NCBI RefSeq assembly: GCF_000010165.1
Contig: NC_012491.1
Location: forward strand, 1,006,501-1,070,500
Origin: Brevibacillus brevis NBRC 100599
GTDB taxonomy: Bacteria; Bacillota; Bacilli; Brevibacillales; Brevibacillaceae
Reading direction: 5' to 3'
DNA: 64,000 bases
Part shown: positions 17,106 to 25,103 of the stretch, piece after piece
Layout of the letters: each line of letters starts with the position of its first letter
Numbering within the stretch: position 1 is the first letter of the stretch
Program-made: the position numbers and the translations under genes
The notes under the pieces: generated by a model
Databases searched by the model: none
What the model saw: the letters and a program-made list of their open reading frames with translations, nothing else
What the model was told of the DNA's origin: nothing

Positions 17106-17810
17106 TCACCACTCAATCCCTTCCACACTTTGCTTTTCCTGATTAATGGTAAGGCTTTCAATCATCCCGCTTTTCACCTTAATAACCTTGTCAGCCATTG
17201 GAGCAATGGCGGAATTATGTGTGACCAATACGACGCATTTTTTCGTTTCTTTGTTCAAATCCTGGAGAAGCTTTAAGACGGACTTACCTGTTACATAATC
17301 CAATGCTCCGGTTGGTTCATCACAAAGTAAAAGCAAAGGATTTTTGGCAACAGCTCTCGCGATTGCAACTCTTTGTTGTTCGCCACCAGAGAGCTGAGAA
17401 GGGAAGTTCTTCATGCGATTTTGTAATCCAACTTTATGTAAAATCTCTTTCGCATCCAGATGGTTTTTGCATACCTCTGTGGCAAATTCAACATTTTCGA
17501 GAGCGTTTAAATTCGGAATTAAGTTATAAAATTGAAAGACAAAGCCAACTTTCTCACCGCGGAATTGCGTTAATTTTTTTTCGTTGAATGTGGTGATTTC
17601 TTGGTCGCCAACAAATACTTGACCTGAGGTAGCCGTATCCATTCCGCCTAGCAAATTCAAAATCGTACTTTTACCAGCGCCACTTGCACCCAAAATAACG
17701 ACGAATTCTCCCTCCGCTATGGAAAAATCAACACCATTAAGCGCCTTGATTGGAACTTCTCCGATTTTGTATTCTTTCGTTACTTTTTTGAATTCGATTA
17801 ACGTCTTCAC
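17106..17810 (-). CDS. ABC transporter ATP-binding protein (MacB/LolD type)
   Basis: 234 residues from GTG 17810 with GAGGAG upstream. Walker A is GASGAGKST (about residues 39-47), the Q-loop follows [12 protein letters not shown], the signature is [14 protein letters not shown], and Walker B is [12 protein letters not shown], with H-loop VTHNS. The combination 'DEPTGALD' and '[14 protein letters not shown]' marks the MacB/LolD/FtsE class that works with FtsX-type permeases, which is what the next gene encodes. The two form one transporter. Confidence 0.93.
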   Translation of the reverse strand: MKTLIEFKKVTKEYKIGEVPIKALNGVDFSIAEGEFVVILGASGAGKSTILNLLGGMDTATSGQVFVGDQEITTFNEKKLTQFRGEKVGFVFQFYNLIPNLNALENVEFATEVCKNHLDAKEILHKVGLQNRMKNFPSQLSGGEQQRVAIARAVAKNPLLLLCDEPTGALDYVTGKSVLKLLQDLNKETKKCVVLVTHNSAIAPMADKVIKVKSGMIESLTINQEKQSVEGIEW

Positions 17811-17933
17811 GGATTACATCTCCTCGTATCTTAATTTCGAAGCTTACCTACCATAATATACCAAGGGGGAGTGGTTACATCCCGCAGTCGATGTATTTTG
17901 ACCTCGGTCTCCAGAAGGAGTTTGTTCGCGCTG

Positions 17934-18641
17934 TTAACACCTCACATGTTTCCGTTTGAAGCCAAGCTGATCTTTACTTACTGCCTTTTGAATATGATCG
18001 TAAGCGTTTAGGAACTTGCTTTTTGCTTTGTCTTTTTGGACTTCTACTGGACCTACTTCCTTCGCGATTTCGACCGCCTTATCGTGGAGTGGCAAATAGG
18101 AGGTTCCCACGGTGTAAATAAATTGATTCATAGCGTATTTCGTGCGTTCGGGAGCATCGTGAATCGTTTTTTTCACAGTTTCAAGCATATTGGCAAGTTT
18201 GGTTACGGAAAATTCATGATCGGGGCGATTACCCAAAAGCCAGCAGTAACAGCTCCAGCCCGCAGACATTCTGAGCTCTTCGCCACTTGTGATCCATTGA
18301 TCGGCAACTTCTTGGGCAATATCTGCTTCCGATAAGGTTACGGCAACCACATAATCGGACAGCATATAAAAATAAGCGGAATCCATCCACCGATCAAAAT
18401 CCGCCTTGGTCATTGCTTTTGGGTCTGCGATCACACCAGCAAAGTACATGGCGTCGTAGTTCCCTGTAGCGTAGAGCTGCTCAGCCAAGGGTTGATTGAT
18501 CTTGATTTTTCTCGCGATGGGCTTCATAGCGCCTGTAGCCACGCCAAAAAGTGGTTCGTGAGCGCCATTGGATAGATAAATTTTCTTGGTTCGTTCCTTG
18601 CCGAGAGCTTCAAGCTCTTGCATGACCATCCCTACATCCAT
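17934..18641 (-). CDS. DNA alkylation repair protein, AlkD-like HEAT-repeat family
   Basis: 235 residues from ATG 18641. The sequence has the alpha-helical pattern and typical segments of the DNA alkylation repair family: LSNGAHEPLFGVATGAMKPIARKI, ATGNYDAMYFAGVIADP, and WITSGEELRMSAGWSCYCWLLGNRPD. AlkD-type enzymes remove bulky or positively charged alkylpurines. This branch is diverged, and the catalytic Asp and Trp residues of AlkD cannot be placed with confidence, so glycosylase activity is not certain. Confidence 0.8.
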   Translation of the reverse strand: MDVGMVMQELEALGKERTKKIYLSNGAHEPLFGVATGAMKPIARKIKINQPLAEQLYATGNYDAMYFAGVIADPKAMTKADFDRWMDSAYFYMLSDYVVAVTLSEADIAQEVADQWITSGEELRMSAGWSCYCWLLGNRPDHEFSVTKLANMLETVKKTIHDAPERTKYAMNQFIYTVGTSYLPLHDKAVEIAKEVGPVEVQKDKAKSKFLNAYDHIQKAVSKDQLGFKRKHVRC

Positions 18642-18707
18642 CGTATAACCCTTCTTTCGTTGGTTTCTCTCAAAGTATCATGAAAATGATTGACGAGATT
18701 ATTAGTG

Positions 18708-18721
18708 ATTATTATAATAAC
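18708..18721. promoter_or_regulatory. Palindromic operator copy 1 (ATTAT-TATA-ATAAC)
   Basis: First of three sites of the form GTTAT-N4-ATAAC in this locus, with one mismatch in the left half. It lies 86 bases upstream of the TrmB-type regulator start. Confidence 0.5.
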
Positions 18722-18738
18722 TACCATAAAACGTAGAG

Positions 18739-18752
18739 GTTATTATCATAAC
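18739..18752. promoter_or_regulatory. Palindromic operator copy 2 (GTTAT-TATC-ATAAC)
   Basis: A perfect GTTAT-N4-ATAAC palindrome 41 bases upstream of the regulator's TTG start and 31 bases centre-to-centre from copy 1 (about three helical turns), consistent with binding on the same face of DNA. Confidence 0.6.
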
Positions 18753-18793
18753 CACGAAAGACTAAAGGTAAGCATGAAAGGTGGTGGCTTTCT

Positions 18794-19603
18794 TTGGATG
18801 AAATCTATAAAGAGCTTCAGAAATTGGGATTCTCACAATATGAGTGCAAAGCATATATCGGGCTTTTAAAGCAGTCTCCCATAACTGGATATGAAATTAG
18901 TAAAAGATCGGGTGTACCGCGTTCCATGATTTATGAGGTATTGGGGAAATTGTTAGATAAAGGAGCAGTTTATACGGTACCGTCTGAACCTCTTACCTAC
19001 TCTCCTTTGCCAGCAAAAGAATTAATCACGCGATTACGTAATTCCTTCGAGCAATCATTTGATTATCTTGAAAAAAATCTATCTGCATTAGAAAGTGAAC
19101 AGCAAGTAGACGTAGTTCGACGCATTAGTACCGATGAATTGGTTATCACAGAAATGGTCGATATGATAAACAAAGCCCGAGAAGAGCTATGGTTATCGAT
19201 TTGGCAACCACAGATTTCTTTTATTAAACAGGACGTAGATAAGCGGGTAAAAGAAGGTGTTCCTGTATTTTCTATGTTGTTTGGAGCACCCGATACGGAG
19301 TTGGGGGCAACCACTCATCATGATTACATGTCTCCGAAAGTAGCAGAGGAACGTATGAGTGGTCGTTTAACTATTGTCTCCCGGGACAATGAAGAAGTAT
19401 TAATAGCAAATTTTGCTCCAAATACCGCTGCGTGGGCTATAAAAACACAAGACCCAGCACTTGTATTAGTAGCAGTGGAGTACATCAGGCACGACATTAT
19501 GTTTGCGCAATTAGTTAAGGAAGTTGGCCCCGAGAAAGCCGAAGCTGTCTGGATTAACCATCCTGACCTGTTCCACGTGGTTACCGGAAAACGGTTCAAG
19601 TAA
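18794..19603 (+). CDS. TrmB-family transcriptional regulator
   Basis: 269 residues from TTG 18794 (AAAGGTGG at 18777-18784). The N-terminal TrmB winged helix is clear: ELQKLGFSQYECKAYIGLLKQSPITGYEISKRSGVPRSMIYEVLGKLLDKGAVYTVPSEPLTYSPLP. A coiled segment (residues ~80-105) and a C-terminal sensor domain follow, with EELWLSIWQPQISFIKQDVDKRVKEGVPV, resembling the PLD-like TrmB ligand domain. The gene is flanked by matching palindromes before it (18708, 18739) and before azlC (19638), so it probably represses both itself and the amino-acid exporter. The stop codon lies within a hairpin terminator. Confidence 0.85.
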   Translation: MDEIYKELQKLGFSQYECKAYIGLLKQSPITGYEISKRSGVPRSMIYEVLGKLLDKGAVYTVPSEPLTYSPLPAKELITRLRNSFEQSFDYLEKNLSALESEQQVDVVRRISTDELVITEMVDMINKAREELWLSIWQPQISFIKQDVDKRVKEGVPVFSMLFGAPDTELGATTHHDYMSPKVAEERMSGRLTIVSRDNEEVLIANFAPNTAAWAIKTQDPALVLVAVEYIRHDIMFAQLVKEVGPEKAEAVWINHPDLFHVVTGKRFK

Positions 19604-19618
19604 TTTGAACCGTATTTT
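19591..19618 (+). terminator. Terminator overlapping the end of the TrmB-type gene
   Basis: ACGGTTCAA pairs with TTGAACCGT around the TAA stop codon and is followed by ATTTTCTTTC. It probably separates the regulator from azlC. Confidence 0.65.
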
Positions 19619-19637
19619 CTTTCACTTTTTTCTAGTA

Positions 19638-19651
19638 GTTATCACAATAAC
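19638..19651. promoter_or_regulatory. Palindromic operator copy 3 (GTTAT-CACA-ATAAC)
   Basis: A perfect GTTAT-N4-ATAAC palindrome 35 bases upstream of the azlC start codon, matching the sites ahead of the TrmB-type gene. Placement predicts repression of azlCD by that regulator (inference). Confidence 0.6.
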
Positions 19652-19685
19652 GCCCTGAATGTAAATAAGACGAAGGAGGGATAAA

Positions 19686-20420
19686 ATGGGACTGGCAAAT
19701 GACCAAATCGAAACGGTGGCAGATTCAAGAGATAAGGATACTTTTCTCCAAGGTGTAAAGGATTGTGTCCCTACGTTACTCGGTTATTTAAGTATTGGAT
19801 TTGCTGCTGGTGTTATCGAAAGGACAGCGGGTTTGAGTATAGCGGAAATAGCCCTGATGAGTTTAATTCTTTATGCTGGCTCCGCCCAATTTATCGCTGC
19901 CGGAATGATGGTAGCAAGCAGTTCGATTACTACCATTATTATTACCATTTTCTTTGTTAATCTTCGGCATCTTTTACTTAGTGCAGCCCTGGCACCATAT
20001 TTTCGACATCTTTCTCCGCTTAGAAACATGCTGGTAGGGTCTCTACTTACCGATGAGTCGTTTGGTGTTGCGATCAACGAAGCTGCAAAAAAGAATTACA
20101 TTAGTGAAAAATGGATGCACGGTCTAAATATAACGGCTTATCTAAACTGGTGCGCAGCCAATATAGCCGGAGCATTCTTGGGACAATGGATTTCAAATCC
20201 TGAAAGATTAGGTTTGGATTTTGCTTTGACAGCGATGTTTATTGGACTTCTGGTACTTTCGATGTTAAGTCGCAAAAAAATTGCACGTGATGTGGTTGTT
20301 GCGATAATCGCAGTTGTTATTGCTGTGGGAGCCAGTTCAGTGTTGTCTAGCAGTATGGGAGTTATTGTTGCTACAATTTTTGCTTCAACGATAGGGATGG
20401 TGATGGAAAAATGGAAGTAA
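19686..20420 (+). CDS. azlC: AzlC-family branched-chain amino acid exporter, large subunit
   Basis: 244 residues, ATG 19686 after GAAGGAGGG. The AzlC signature is clear: GVKDCVPTLLGYLSIGFAAGVIERTAGLSIAEIALMSLILYAGSAQFIAAGMM, then FFVNLRHLLLSAALAPYF and LLTDESFGVA, followed by further hydrophobic helices. AzlC and AzlD form a membrane exporter; in Bacillus subtilis it moves branched-chain amino acids or the analog 4-azaleucine. azlD overlaps by ten bases. Control by the upstream TrmB-type protein differs from the B. subtilis arrangement, where AzlB (Lrp-like) is the regulator. Confidence 0.93.
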   Translation: MGLANDQIETVADSRDKDTFLQGVKDCVPTLLGYLSIGFAAGVIERTAGLSIAEIALMSLILYAGSAQFIAAGMMVASSSITTIIITIFFVNLRHLLLSAALAPYFRHLSPLRNMLVGSLLTDESFGVAINEAAKKNYISEKWMHGLNITAYLNWCAANIAGAFLGQWISNPERLGLDFALTAMFIGLLVLSMLSRKKIARDVVVAIIAVVIAVGASSVLSSSMGVIVATIFASTIGMVMEKWK

Positions 20421-20743
20421 GATGGGATGTTTTTTTGATCATTGTAGGAACAGCTATTGTTACTTTCATTCCTAGAGTCCTTCCTCTTATGGTACTGAGT
20501 CGTTTTCAATTGCCAGAGTGGGCAACAAAATGGTTAAGCTATGTCCCCATATCTGTTATGGCTGCTCTAGTAGCGCAAGAGATATTTAAAAATGGTGAAA
20601 ATATTTCTTTTTCTACGAATCATGTTGAACTTTTAGCAGCCATACCCACCTTTTTCATTGCGATAAAAACACGTAGTTTATTGGTAACTGTTCTCGCAGG
20701 GATTATTGTCGTGATGGTATTACGTTTCTTGTTTCCGGCTTGA
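20411..20743 (+). CDS. azlD: AzlD-family small subunit of the amino acid exporter
   Basis: 110 residues; ATG 20411 overlaps the end of azlC by ten bases. Four hydrophobic segments are visible, with the AzlD pattern IIVGTAIVTFIPRVLPLMVLSRFQLPEWATKWLSYVPISVMAALVAQEIF and the later TRSLLVTVLAGIIVVMVLRFL. It is the partner of AzlC in the same exporter. Confidence 0.92.
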   Translation: MEVRWDVFLIIVGTAIVTFIPRVLPLMVLSRFQLPEWATKWLSYVPISVMAALVAQEIFKNGENISFSTNHVELLAAIPTFFIAIKTRSLLVTVLAGIIVVMVLRFLFPA

Positions 20744-20849
20744 TCGCTTCAAGATGTTTATGTGATTTCCGTTTTCTTTCCTGACCATAACTGTCAGTGA
20801 AGTTGTTTTACAATTCATTTGTACATGAAGTTACAAGGAGGGAATCACT

Positions 20850-21431
20850 TTGAAGGAAGTGTTGATTTTTATTACGGATGGTTTTGCTGATTGGGAGGCA
20901 AGTTACGTCAGTTCAGAGCTGAATAAGCCAGGAACAGGATATCGTGTAAAGACAATCGCCATTGATCAGGAACCTAAAGTTTCGATGGGTGGGTTAACGG
21001 TCCTTCCAGATTATAGCGTAAACGAATTCAATCCGAATGTGGATATCGCCATGTTAATTATCCCTGGAGGAACGGGATGGAGAGAAGAAAGGAATCAGCA
21101 CGCAAAAGTAGTAGTTGATTATTGTGTGAGCAAGGATATTCCTGTCGCTGCCATCTGTGATGCTACGACTTTTTTGGGGAATCACGGATTTTTGGACAAT
21201 CATAAACATACAGGCAATACGTTACCTTATTTGAAGGAAGGGGCTCCGAACTACAGAGGAGATCAACATTATGTAGAGGGTCAGTCAATCTGGGACGAGA
21301 ATCTCATCACTGCGAATGGAAGCGGTGCATTGGAGTTTTCAAGACATATCTTGGAGAGGTTGGGCGTATTAGAAGGCGATGAATTGAATCAGTGGTACGA
21401 ATTATTTAAAAAGGGCTACTTTCCCTCCTAA
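20850..21431 (+). CDS. DJ-1/PfpI-family protein (class I glutamine amidotransferase-like)
   Basis: 193 residues from TTG 20850, seven bases after AAGGAGGG. The DJ-1/PfpI fold is shown by VLIFITDGFADWEASYVSSEL at the start, the MLIIPGGTGW loop, and the nucleophile elbow AAICDATTFLGNHGFLDN with Cys near residue 105, followed by NLITANGSGALEFSRHILE. These proteins act as proteases, glyoxalases or stress chaperones; the exact role is not deducible. It resembles the B. subtilis YdeA-type branch. A terminator follows. Confidence 0.85.
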   Translation: MKEVLIFITDGFADWEASYVSSELNKPGTGYRVKTIAIDQEPKVSMGGLTVLPDYSVNEFNPNVDIAMLIIPGGTGWREERNQHAKVVVDYCVSKDIPVAAICDATTFLGNHGFLDNHKHTGNTLPYLKEGAPNYRGDQHYVEGQSIWDENLITANGSGALEFSRHILERLGVLEGDELNQWYELFKKGYFPS

Positions 21432-21446
21432 CAGTTTGGTTTGATA

Positions 21447-21490
21447 GGAAAGCACGAGAGCATTCACGCTTGGGTGCTTTCCTTTTTTAT
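21447..21490 (+). terminator. Rho-independent terminator
   Basis: GGAAAGCAC pairs with GTGCTTTCC and is followed by six T residues, 15 bases after the DJ-1-like gene. Confidence 0.85.
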
Positions 21491-21512
21491 TCAGATACTC
21501 ATGGTCTTCGGT

Positions 21513-22082
21513 TCATAATGTACTAAGCCGTAATTCATAAAAATACTGCACAATTGGATGCTTTAACTTCATCTTCTCGGACATATTTAAAATCCTCTTT
21601 TTTCCAATCCTTCTGTCCACCAAGGCTAGAATATTCAATAAGATATCATTGCTCTCTATGCTTTCCTCTATCGAAGTAGATAAAAATTGATTAGCCACAA
21701 CAATAAAATTTGATTTACTTAATGATGACTGTGCTGACAAAAGCTCCTTAGCATATTCAGATATTTTTCTATTTCTTGCAATTACTTTTAGACGATCCTC
21801 CGGAACGGTCCCCTTGGTATCTTTTCTGACTGCTTCCATTTCTTCATCGTTGATAGGAATTTGGATTTCTGAATCATTCTTAATTTCTTGCTCCGTCTGA
21901 TACCATTTAATTGTGCTAGTTATATCTTTCATATTAAGTATGTTCTTTTTATCTACGGCAATATAACAGATTCCGGCTTTATCAGGTAAATAACGGTAAG
22001 CGGTTGCACTGTATTCGACCCTTCCATCTAACGCAGGACAGAGAAAGCTCTCCAGTTGTTTCTTCAATTTGCTCCAGGACAT
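21513..22082 (-). CDS. Uncharacterised protein (SF0329-like)
   Basis: 189 residues from ATG 22082 (AGGAGG upstream). The N-terminus, SWSKLKKQLESFLCPALDGRVEYSATAYRYLPDKAGICYIAVDKKNILNM, matches a conserved family of uncharacterised proteins that I recall as 'SF0329'; the label is from memory. The C-terminal half is helical with many Glu, Lys and Ser. No motif suggests an activity. It sits at the left edge of an AT-rich accessory island with IS elements, nuclease genes and gene fragments. Confidence 0.65.
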   Translation of the reverse strand: MSWSKLKKQLESFLCPALDGRVEYSATAYRYLPDKAGICYIAVDKKNILNMKDITSTIKWYQTEQEIKNDSEIQIPINDEEMEAVRKDTKGTVPEDRLKVIARNRKISEYAKELLSAQSSLSKSNFIVVANQFLSTSIEESIESNDILLNILALVDRRIGKKRILNMSEKMKLKHPIVQYFYELRLSTL

Positions 22083-22138
22083 GTATCCTCCTATGTTCTC
22101 AAGGCCTTCTGCCAGTATTTACGGCAGTTACTCTTTTA

Positions 22139-22366
22139 TTAACAATTATGCGTAACTTCTAGCTCATTATTGGCATAGATTGTTCCGTAAGTAGCACAAA
22201 GTAGCATACCACCACAAACCTCGCTGCTCACTTGAAAGTTTATGTTATCTTCGTATGTGTCTATGCTATCAGCTCTAATTGTATCGACAAGCTTTTTGAA
22301 ATGAAGGACCGGTAAATACTTCGCTATCATATCATAACTTGATAAATTATCTTTATCACTCGTGCC
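22139..22366 (-). pseudogene. 5'-truncated gene fragment cut by the IS200/IS605 element
   Basis: On the minus strand a frame reads GFYGTSDKDNLSSYDMIAKYL and goes on to end in ELEVTHNC with a TAA at 22139. It enters from the left end of the IS element with no start codon or RBS of its own; an internal ATG at 22330 has no ribosome site. The most economical reading is that the upstream part of this gene was lost at the insertion. Family not recognised. Confidence 0.5.
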
Positions 22367-22520
22367 GTAAAACCCCTTGCTTTAGCTATGGGGATATAAG
22401 GCACTTTGCTCTGCATCCCCTGTGGGGGGTGCTAAGAGCAAACAAAAATAGTTCTTTTTTGTTGATACTTGTTAGACATGTTTTCTCTATCTAATAGGGT
22501 AGTATAATTAACCATAAGTG

Positions 22521-22931
22521 ATGGTTTTGACTAGATCAGTGGAAAGTAACCACAATGTTGTATTTGACTGTAAATATCACGTTGTTTTCTGTCCGAAGTA
22601 TCGTAAAAAGGTTTTGAAAGAGCCAGTAGACATTCGATTAAAAGAGTTGTTTCTTGAAAAGGCAGTGGAACTACGTGCGGAAGTTGTTGAAATGGAAATC
22701 ATGCCTGATCATGTTCATTTGCTCATCAAATGCGACCCCCAATTCGAAATCCACCGAGTCGTAAAACATTTGAAGGGCTATACCTCTAGAGTGTTGCGGA
22801 TGGAATTTAGACATCTCAAAAGTAGACTTCCCTCGCTATGGACAAACTCCTACTTTGTAGCAACGGTTGGCACGGTGCAACTCGATGTGATTAAGAACTA
22901 CATGGAGTCTCAAAAAGAAAGGAATGATTGA
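22521..22931 (+). CDS. tnpA: IS200/IS605 transposase TnpA (HUH, Y1)
   Basis: About 136 residues. The HUH motif is MPDHVHLL and the catalytic tyrosine is in [10 protein letters not shown] near the C-terminus; the start [30 protein letters not shown] is typical. TnpA cuts and joins single-stranded ends of the element. ATG 22521 is chosen (a GTG three bases earlier is possible); no good RBS is visible. It overlaps tnpB by four bases. Confidence 0.93.
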   Translation: MVLTRSVESNHNVVFDCKYHVVFCPKYRKKVLKEPVDIRLKELFLEKAVELRAEVVEMEIMPDHVHLLIKCDPQFEIHRVVKHLKGYTSRVLRMEFRHLKSRLPSLWTNSYFVATVGTVQLDVIKNYMESQKERND

Positions 22932-24025
22932 ACTTGCATAGGGCCTACAAATTCCGTTTGTATCCAAACAAAGAACAAGCAACACTCATCAACAAGACAA
23001 TTGGATGTACTCGCTTTGTATTCAATTACTTTCTTGCGAAACGAAAAGATGCTTACGAACAAGAAAACAAAACGTTGAACTACAACGACTGTTCTGCTTT
23101 GCTCACACAACTTAAAAAAGAAATCGAATGGTTGAAAGAAGTGGACTCCACTGCCCTGCAATCAACCTTAAAAGATTTGGATTCCTCCTACAAAAAGTTT
23201 TTCAAGGAGAAAAAAGGCTATCCCAAATTCAAGAGCAAGAAGAACCAAAAGCAATCCTATACATGCAAGATGAACATCAAAATAGAAGGGAATCGCATCA
23301 AACTTCCTAAGTTGGGATGGGTATCGTATGCTAAATCCAGAGAAGTTGAAGGGCGAATCCTATCAGCTACGATAAGATGCAATCCTTCAGGTAAATACTT
23401 TGTATCCGTATTGTGTGAAACGGAGTGTAAATTACTCCCACAAGTAGAACGAACAGTTGGGGTTGACCTTGGAATCAAGGATTTCGCCATTCTCTCTACT
23501 GGTGAGAAGGTGGCAAATCCAAAATACTATCGCAAGTATGAAAAACAACTGGCGAAGTGGCAACGGATTCAATCTCGTAGAAAAAAAGGCAGCAACAACC
23601 GGAACAAGGCGCGTACCAAAGTAGCTATACTCCACGAAAAAATTGCAAATACCCGTAACGATTTCCTACATAAGCTGTCAACCAAGCTGATCAACGAAAG
23701 CCAAGTAATCTGTTTGGAGGACTTGCAAGTGGAAAATATGGTCAAAAATCACAAGTTAGCCAAATCCATTGCAGATGCTTCGTGGTCGATGTTTCGTACG
23801 ATGCTGGAGTATAAGGCAGAATGGTATGGAAGAAAGGTCTCCATTGTGGGAAAACAATTTCCTTCAAGCCAGCTATGCTCCACTCCAAACTGTGGATACC
23901 GCAACAAAGAAGTGAAAAGTCTCAACTTGCGCAGTTGGATATGCCCGCACTGTGGCGTACAACATGATCGTGACCAAAACGCTGCGATCAATATCGAGCA
24001 AGAAGGACTTCGATTGTTGGCGTAG
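22928..24025 (+). CDS. tnpB: TnpB RNA-guided nuclease of the IS200/IS605 element
   Basis: 365 residues from TTG 22928 (TTG 22934 is an alternative). The N-terminal helical part is [31 protein letters not shown]. RuvC motifs are intact: Asp in [11 protein letters not shown], Glu in [12 protein letters not shown], and Asp in HDRDQNAA, with a zinc finger [27 protein letters not shown] between the last two. TnpB cuts double-stranded DNA next to a target-adjacent motif under guidance of an RNA made from the right end of the element, and helps keep the transposon in place. All catalytic residues are present. Confidence 0.93.
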   Translation: MNLHRAYKFRLYPNKEQATLINKTIGCTRFVFNYFLAKRKDAYEQENKTLNYNDCSALLTQLKKEIEWLKEVDSTALQSTLKDLDSSYKKFFKEKKGYPKFKSKKNQKQSYTCKMNIKIEGNRIKLPKLGWVSYAKSREVEGRILSATIRCNPSGKYFVSVLCETECKLLPQVERTVGVDLGIKDFAILSTGEKVANPKYYRKYEKQLAKWQRIQSRRKKGSNNRNKARTKVAILHEKIANTRNDFLHKLSTKLINESQVICLEDLQVENMVKNHKLAKSIADASWSMFRTMLEYKAEWYGRKVSIVGKQFPSSQLCSTPNCGYRNKEVKSLNLRSWICPHCGVQHDRDQNAAINIEQEGLRLLA

Positions 24026-24124
24026 TCAACTAAACTGTGGGACACACAGGGATAGCTTGGTAAAATTCACTCCGCTAGGAGTGACTACCCAAGAATCCCC
24101 CGCCTTTAGGCATGGGGAGTGTCA
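23930..24124 (+). ncRNA. Predicted omega RNA (reRNA) of TnpB
   Basis: In this family the guide RNA covers the 3' end of tnpB and the right end of the element, with the guide read from the flanking DNA. Here the zone includes small hairpins near 24066-24085 (CACTCCGCTAGGAGTG) and the terminal hairpin 24097-24117. Placement follows family knowledge; the 5' end is an estimate. Confidence 0.5.
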
Positions 24125-24266
24125 AGCTCAAGAGGCTTTGAAATTGGAGCATGAGAAGAGAAAAAAAGAGAAAAAAGTATACACTCGTCAGCAAAGAGAC
24201 GAAATGAAGGAACGAAAAAGAGAATTAAGACTTCAAAAAGCTAAAGCTAAGCATCGTGGTAAATAA
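24123..24266 (+). pseudogene. yjdF: yjdF (DUF2992) C-terminal fragment
   Basis: Directly after the right end of the IS element the frame reads AQEALKLEHEKRKKEKKVYT, then RQQRDEMKERKRELRLQKAKAKHRGK and a stop. This highly charged tail is characteristic of YjdF-family proteins (DUF2992), which in Bacillus are controlled by an azaaromatic-binding yjdF riboswitch. The N-terminal ~90 residues, the promoter and any riboswitch are absent from the left flank, so only the end of the gene survives. Confidence 0.75.
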
Positions 24267-24291
24267 TTTGGATAGTTTTTTATTCAAGTAC

Positions 24292-24340
24292 GTGGGCTAT
24301 CATCATCTTTTTTTTAGTGGTGATAGCCCCACTTCTTTTT
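24292..24340 (+). terminator. Terminator of the former yjdF gene
   Basis: GTGG-GCTATCA pairs with TGATAGC-CCCAC (one bulge) and is followed by TTCTTTTT, 26 bases after the fragment's stop. Confidence 0.75.
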
Positions 24341-24518
24341 GTTATATAAAAAGTTCTGTTCATAAAGCTTGATAGAAAGGAGAATTTTGAAATGTAGGGG
24401 GAAACAACTCCTGTAATTGTCCTTGCCTTGTACTTCTGTAGACTGTCTAAAAGGAGGGGTTCACCTCCTATGACTTAACTTCTGATGTAATGAAAAGATA
24501 ATTTTAAGGAGGAAGAAA

Positions 24519-24791
24519 GTGGTGAATAATCAATGTAATTTAAAATGGGCTGATTTAAGCGATCCAGTTAAAACGATAATAGAACACATTGATATTAATT
24601 GTTGTGATGAAGATTTTCAAGTTGGAACTAAGATAAATATACCGTATTTTAAGGGGAGATTCACTCAAGAAATGGCAGATGCAATTCTCGAATATCAATA
24701 TTCGACTGAAAATTTAAACGAAAATTGTTATTCTGCCGAACAGCAAGATGGTGTATTGATGATAAAGTTCGTTAAGAGTTCAGAGAGATAG
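24519..24791 (+). CDS. Small uncharacterised protein (90 aa)
   Basis: GTG 24519 lies seven bases after AAGGAGG. The product, MVNNQCNLKWADLSDPVKTIIEH onward, is acidic and contains four cysteines (residues ~6, 29, 30, 71) and a middle part GTKINIPYFKGRFTQEMADAILEYQY. I do not recognise it. The stop codon sits exactly at the start of an IS3-type transposase fragment, so its native C-terminus may have been lost. An inverted repeat (GGAGG-GGTTCA-CCTCC, 24452-24467) lies upstream. Confidence 0.55.
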   Translation: MVNNQCNLKWADLSDPVKTIIEHIDINCCDEDFQVGTKINIPYFKGRFTQEMADAILEYQYSTENLNENCYSAEQQDGVLMIKFVKSSER

Positions 24792-24966
24792 CTCGTTATG
24801 TCCAATTTCATAACCAGGAGCGCCCTTATCAATCGCTAAATGAAGCAAAACCCGATCAATTTTACGCCCATACTATCGAAAAAATCGCATCCTAAACACA
24901 AGGAATACGAAAAGGAGGACATAACTTATTCCTCAAAAAATCGTGTCTTGACAACGGGGAGCATTA
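24791..24966 (+). mobile_element. IS3-family remnant: transposase C-terminus and right end
   Basis: 24791-24895 encodes ARYVQFHNQERPYQSLNEAK followed by PDQFYAHTIEKIAS and a stop: the last 34 residues of an IS3-type DDE transposase (pattern Y-x-x-F-Y/H-N-x-E-R-P-x-Q-S-L). The sequence on to about 24963 ends with an IS-like terminus (AGGAATAAGT-like tract, then TGTCTTGACAACGGGGAGCA). The rest of the transposase and the left end are missing. Confidence 0.75.
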
Positions 24967-25087
24967 TACCTCCATACTCTTATTTATAAAGTCAACGGCA
25001 TTATCATAAAGTCTTAGCTCTAGTATAGTTGTTTTATCCGGCATAGTTTTCTTTTTCAGTTCCCAAAACACTTTATTAAATTTCTAT
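24964..25087 (-). pseudogene. C-terminal gene fragment next to the IS3 remnant
   Basis: On the minus strand a short frame reads KFNKVFWELKKKTMPDKTT and ILELRLYDNAVDFINKSMEV before TAA at 24966-24964. It has a protein-like composition but a stop codon directly ahead and no RBS. It looks like the tail of a lost gene whose stop lies at the IS3 boundary. Family unknown. Confidence 0.35.
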
Positions 25088-25103
25088 TGTTTATTTGAAG
25101 TGT

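Larger units (their letters stand above)
22372..24124 (+). mobile_element. IS200/IS605-family insertion sequence with tnpA and tnpB
   Basis: About 1.75 kb. The left end has the subterminal hairpin CCCCTTGCTTTAGCTATGGGG (22373-22393 approximately) and a second hairpin near 22409-22440. The right end has CCCC-GCCT-TT-AGGC-AT-GGGG (24097-24117). There are no terminal inverted repeats, as expected of this family, which moves as single-stranded DNA cut at sites read by these hairpins. Both flanks are broken genes (22139-22366 and 24123-24266). Both proteins are full length, so the copy could be active. Exact ends are estimated from the hairpins. Confidence 0.85.

Noticed and set aside
24381-24419. 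Start-stop pair (ATG TAG) and a 9-codon TTG frame after AAAGGAG at 24377
   Set aside because: Too short to support; probably debris of the rearranged island, although a leader peptide cannot be excluded.
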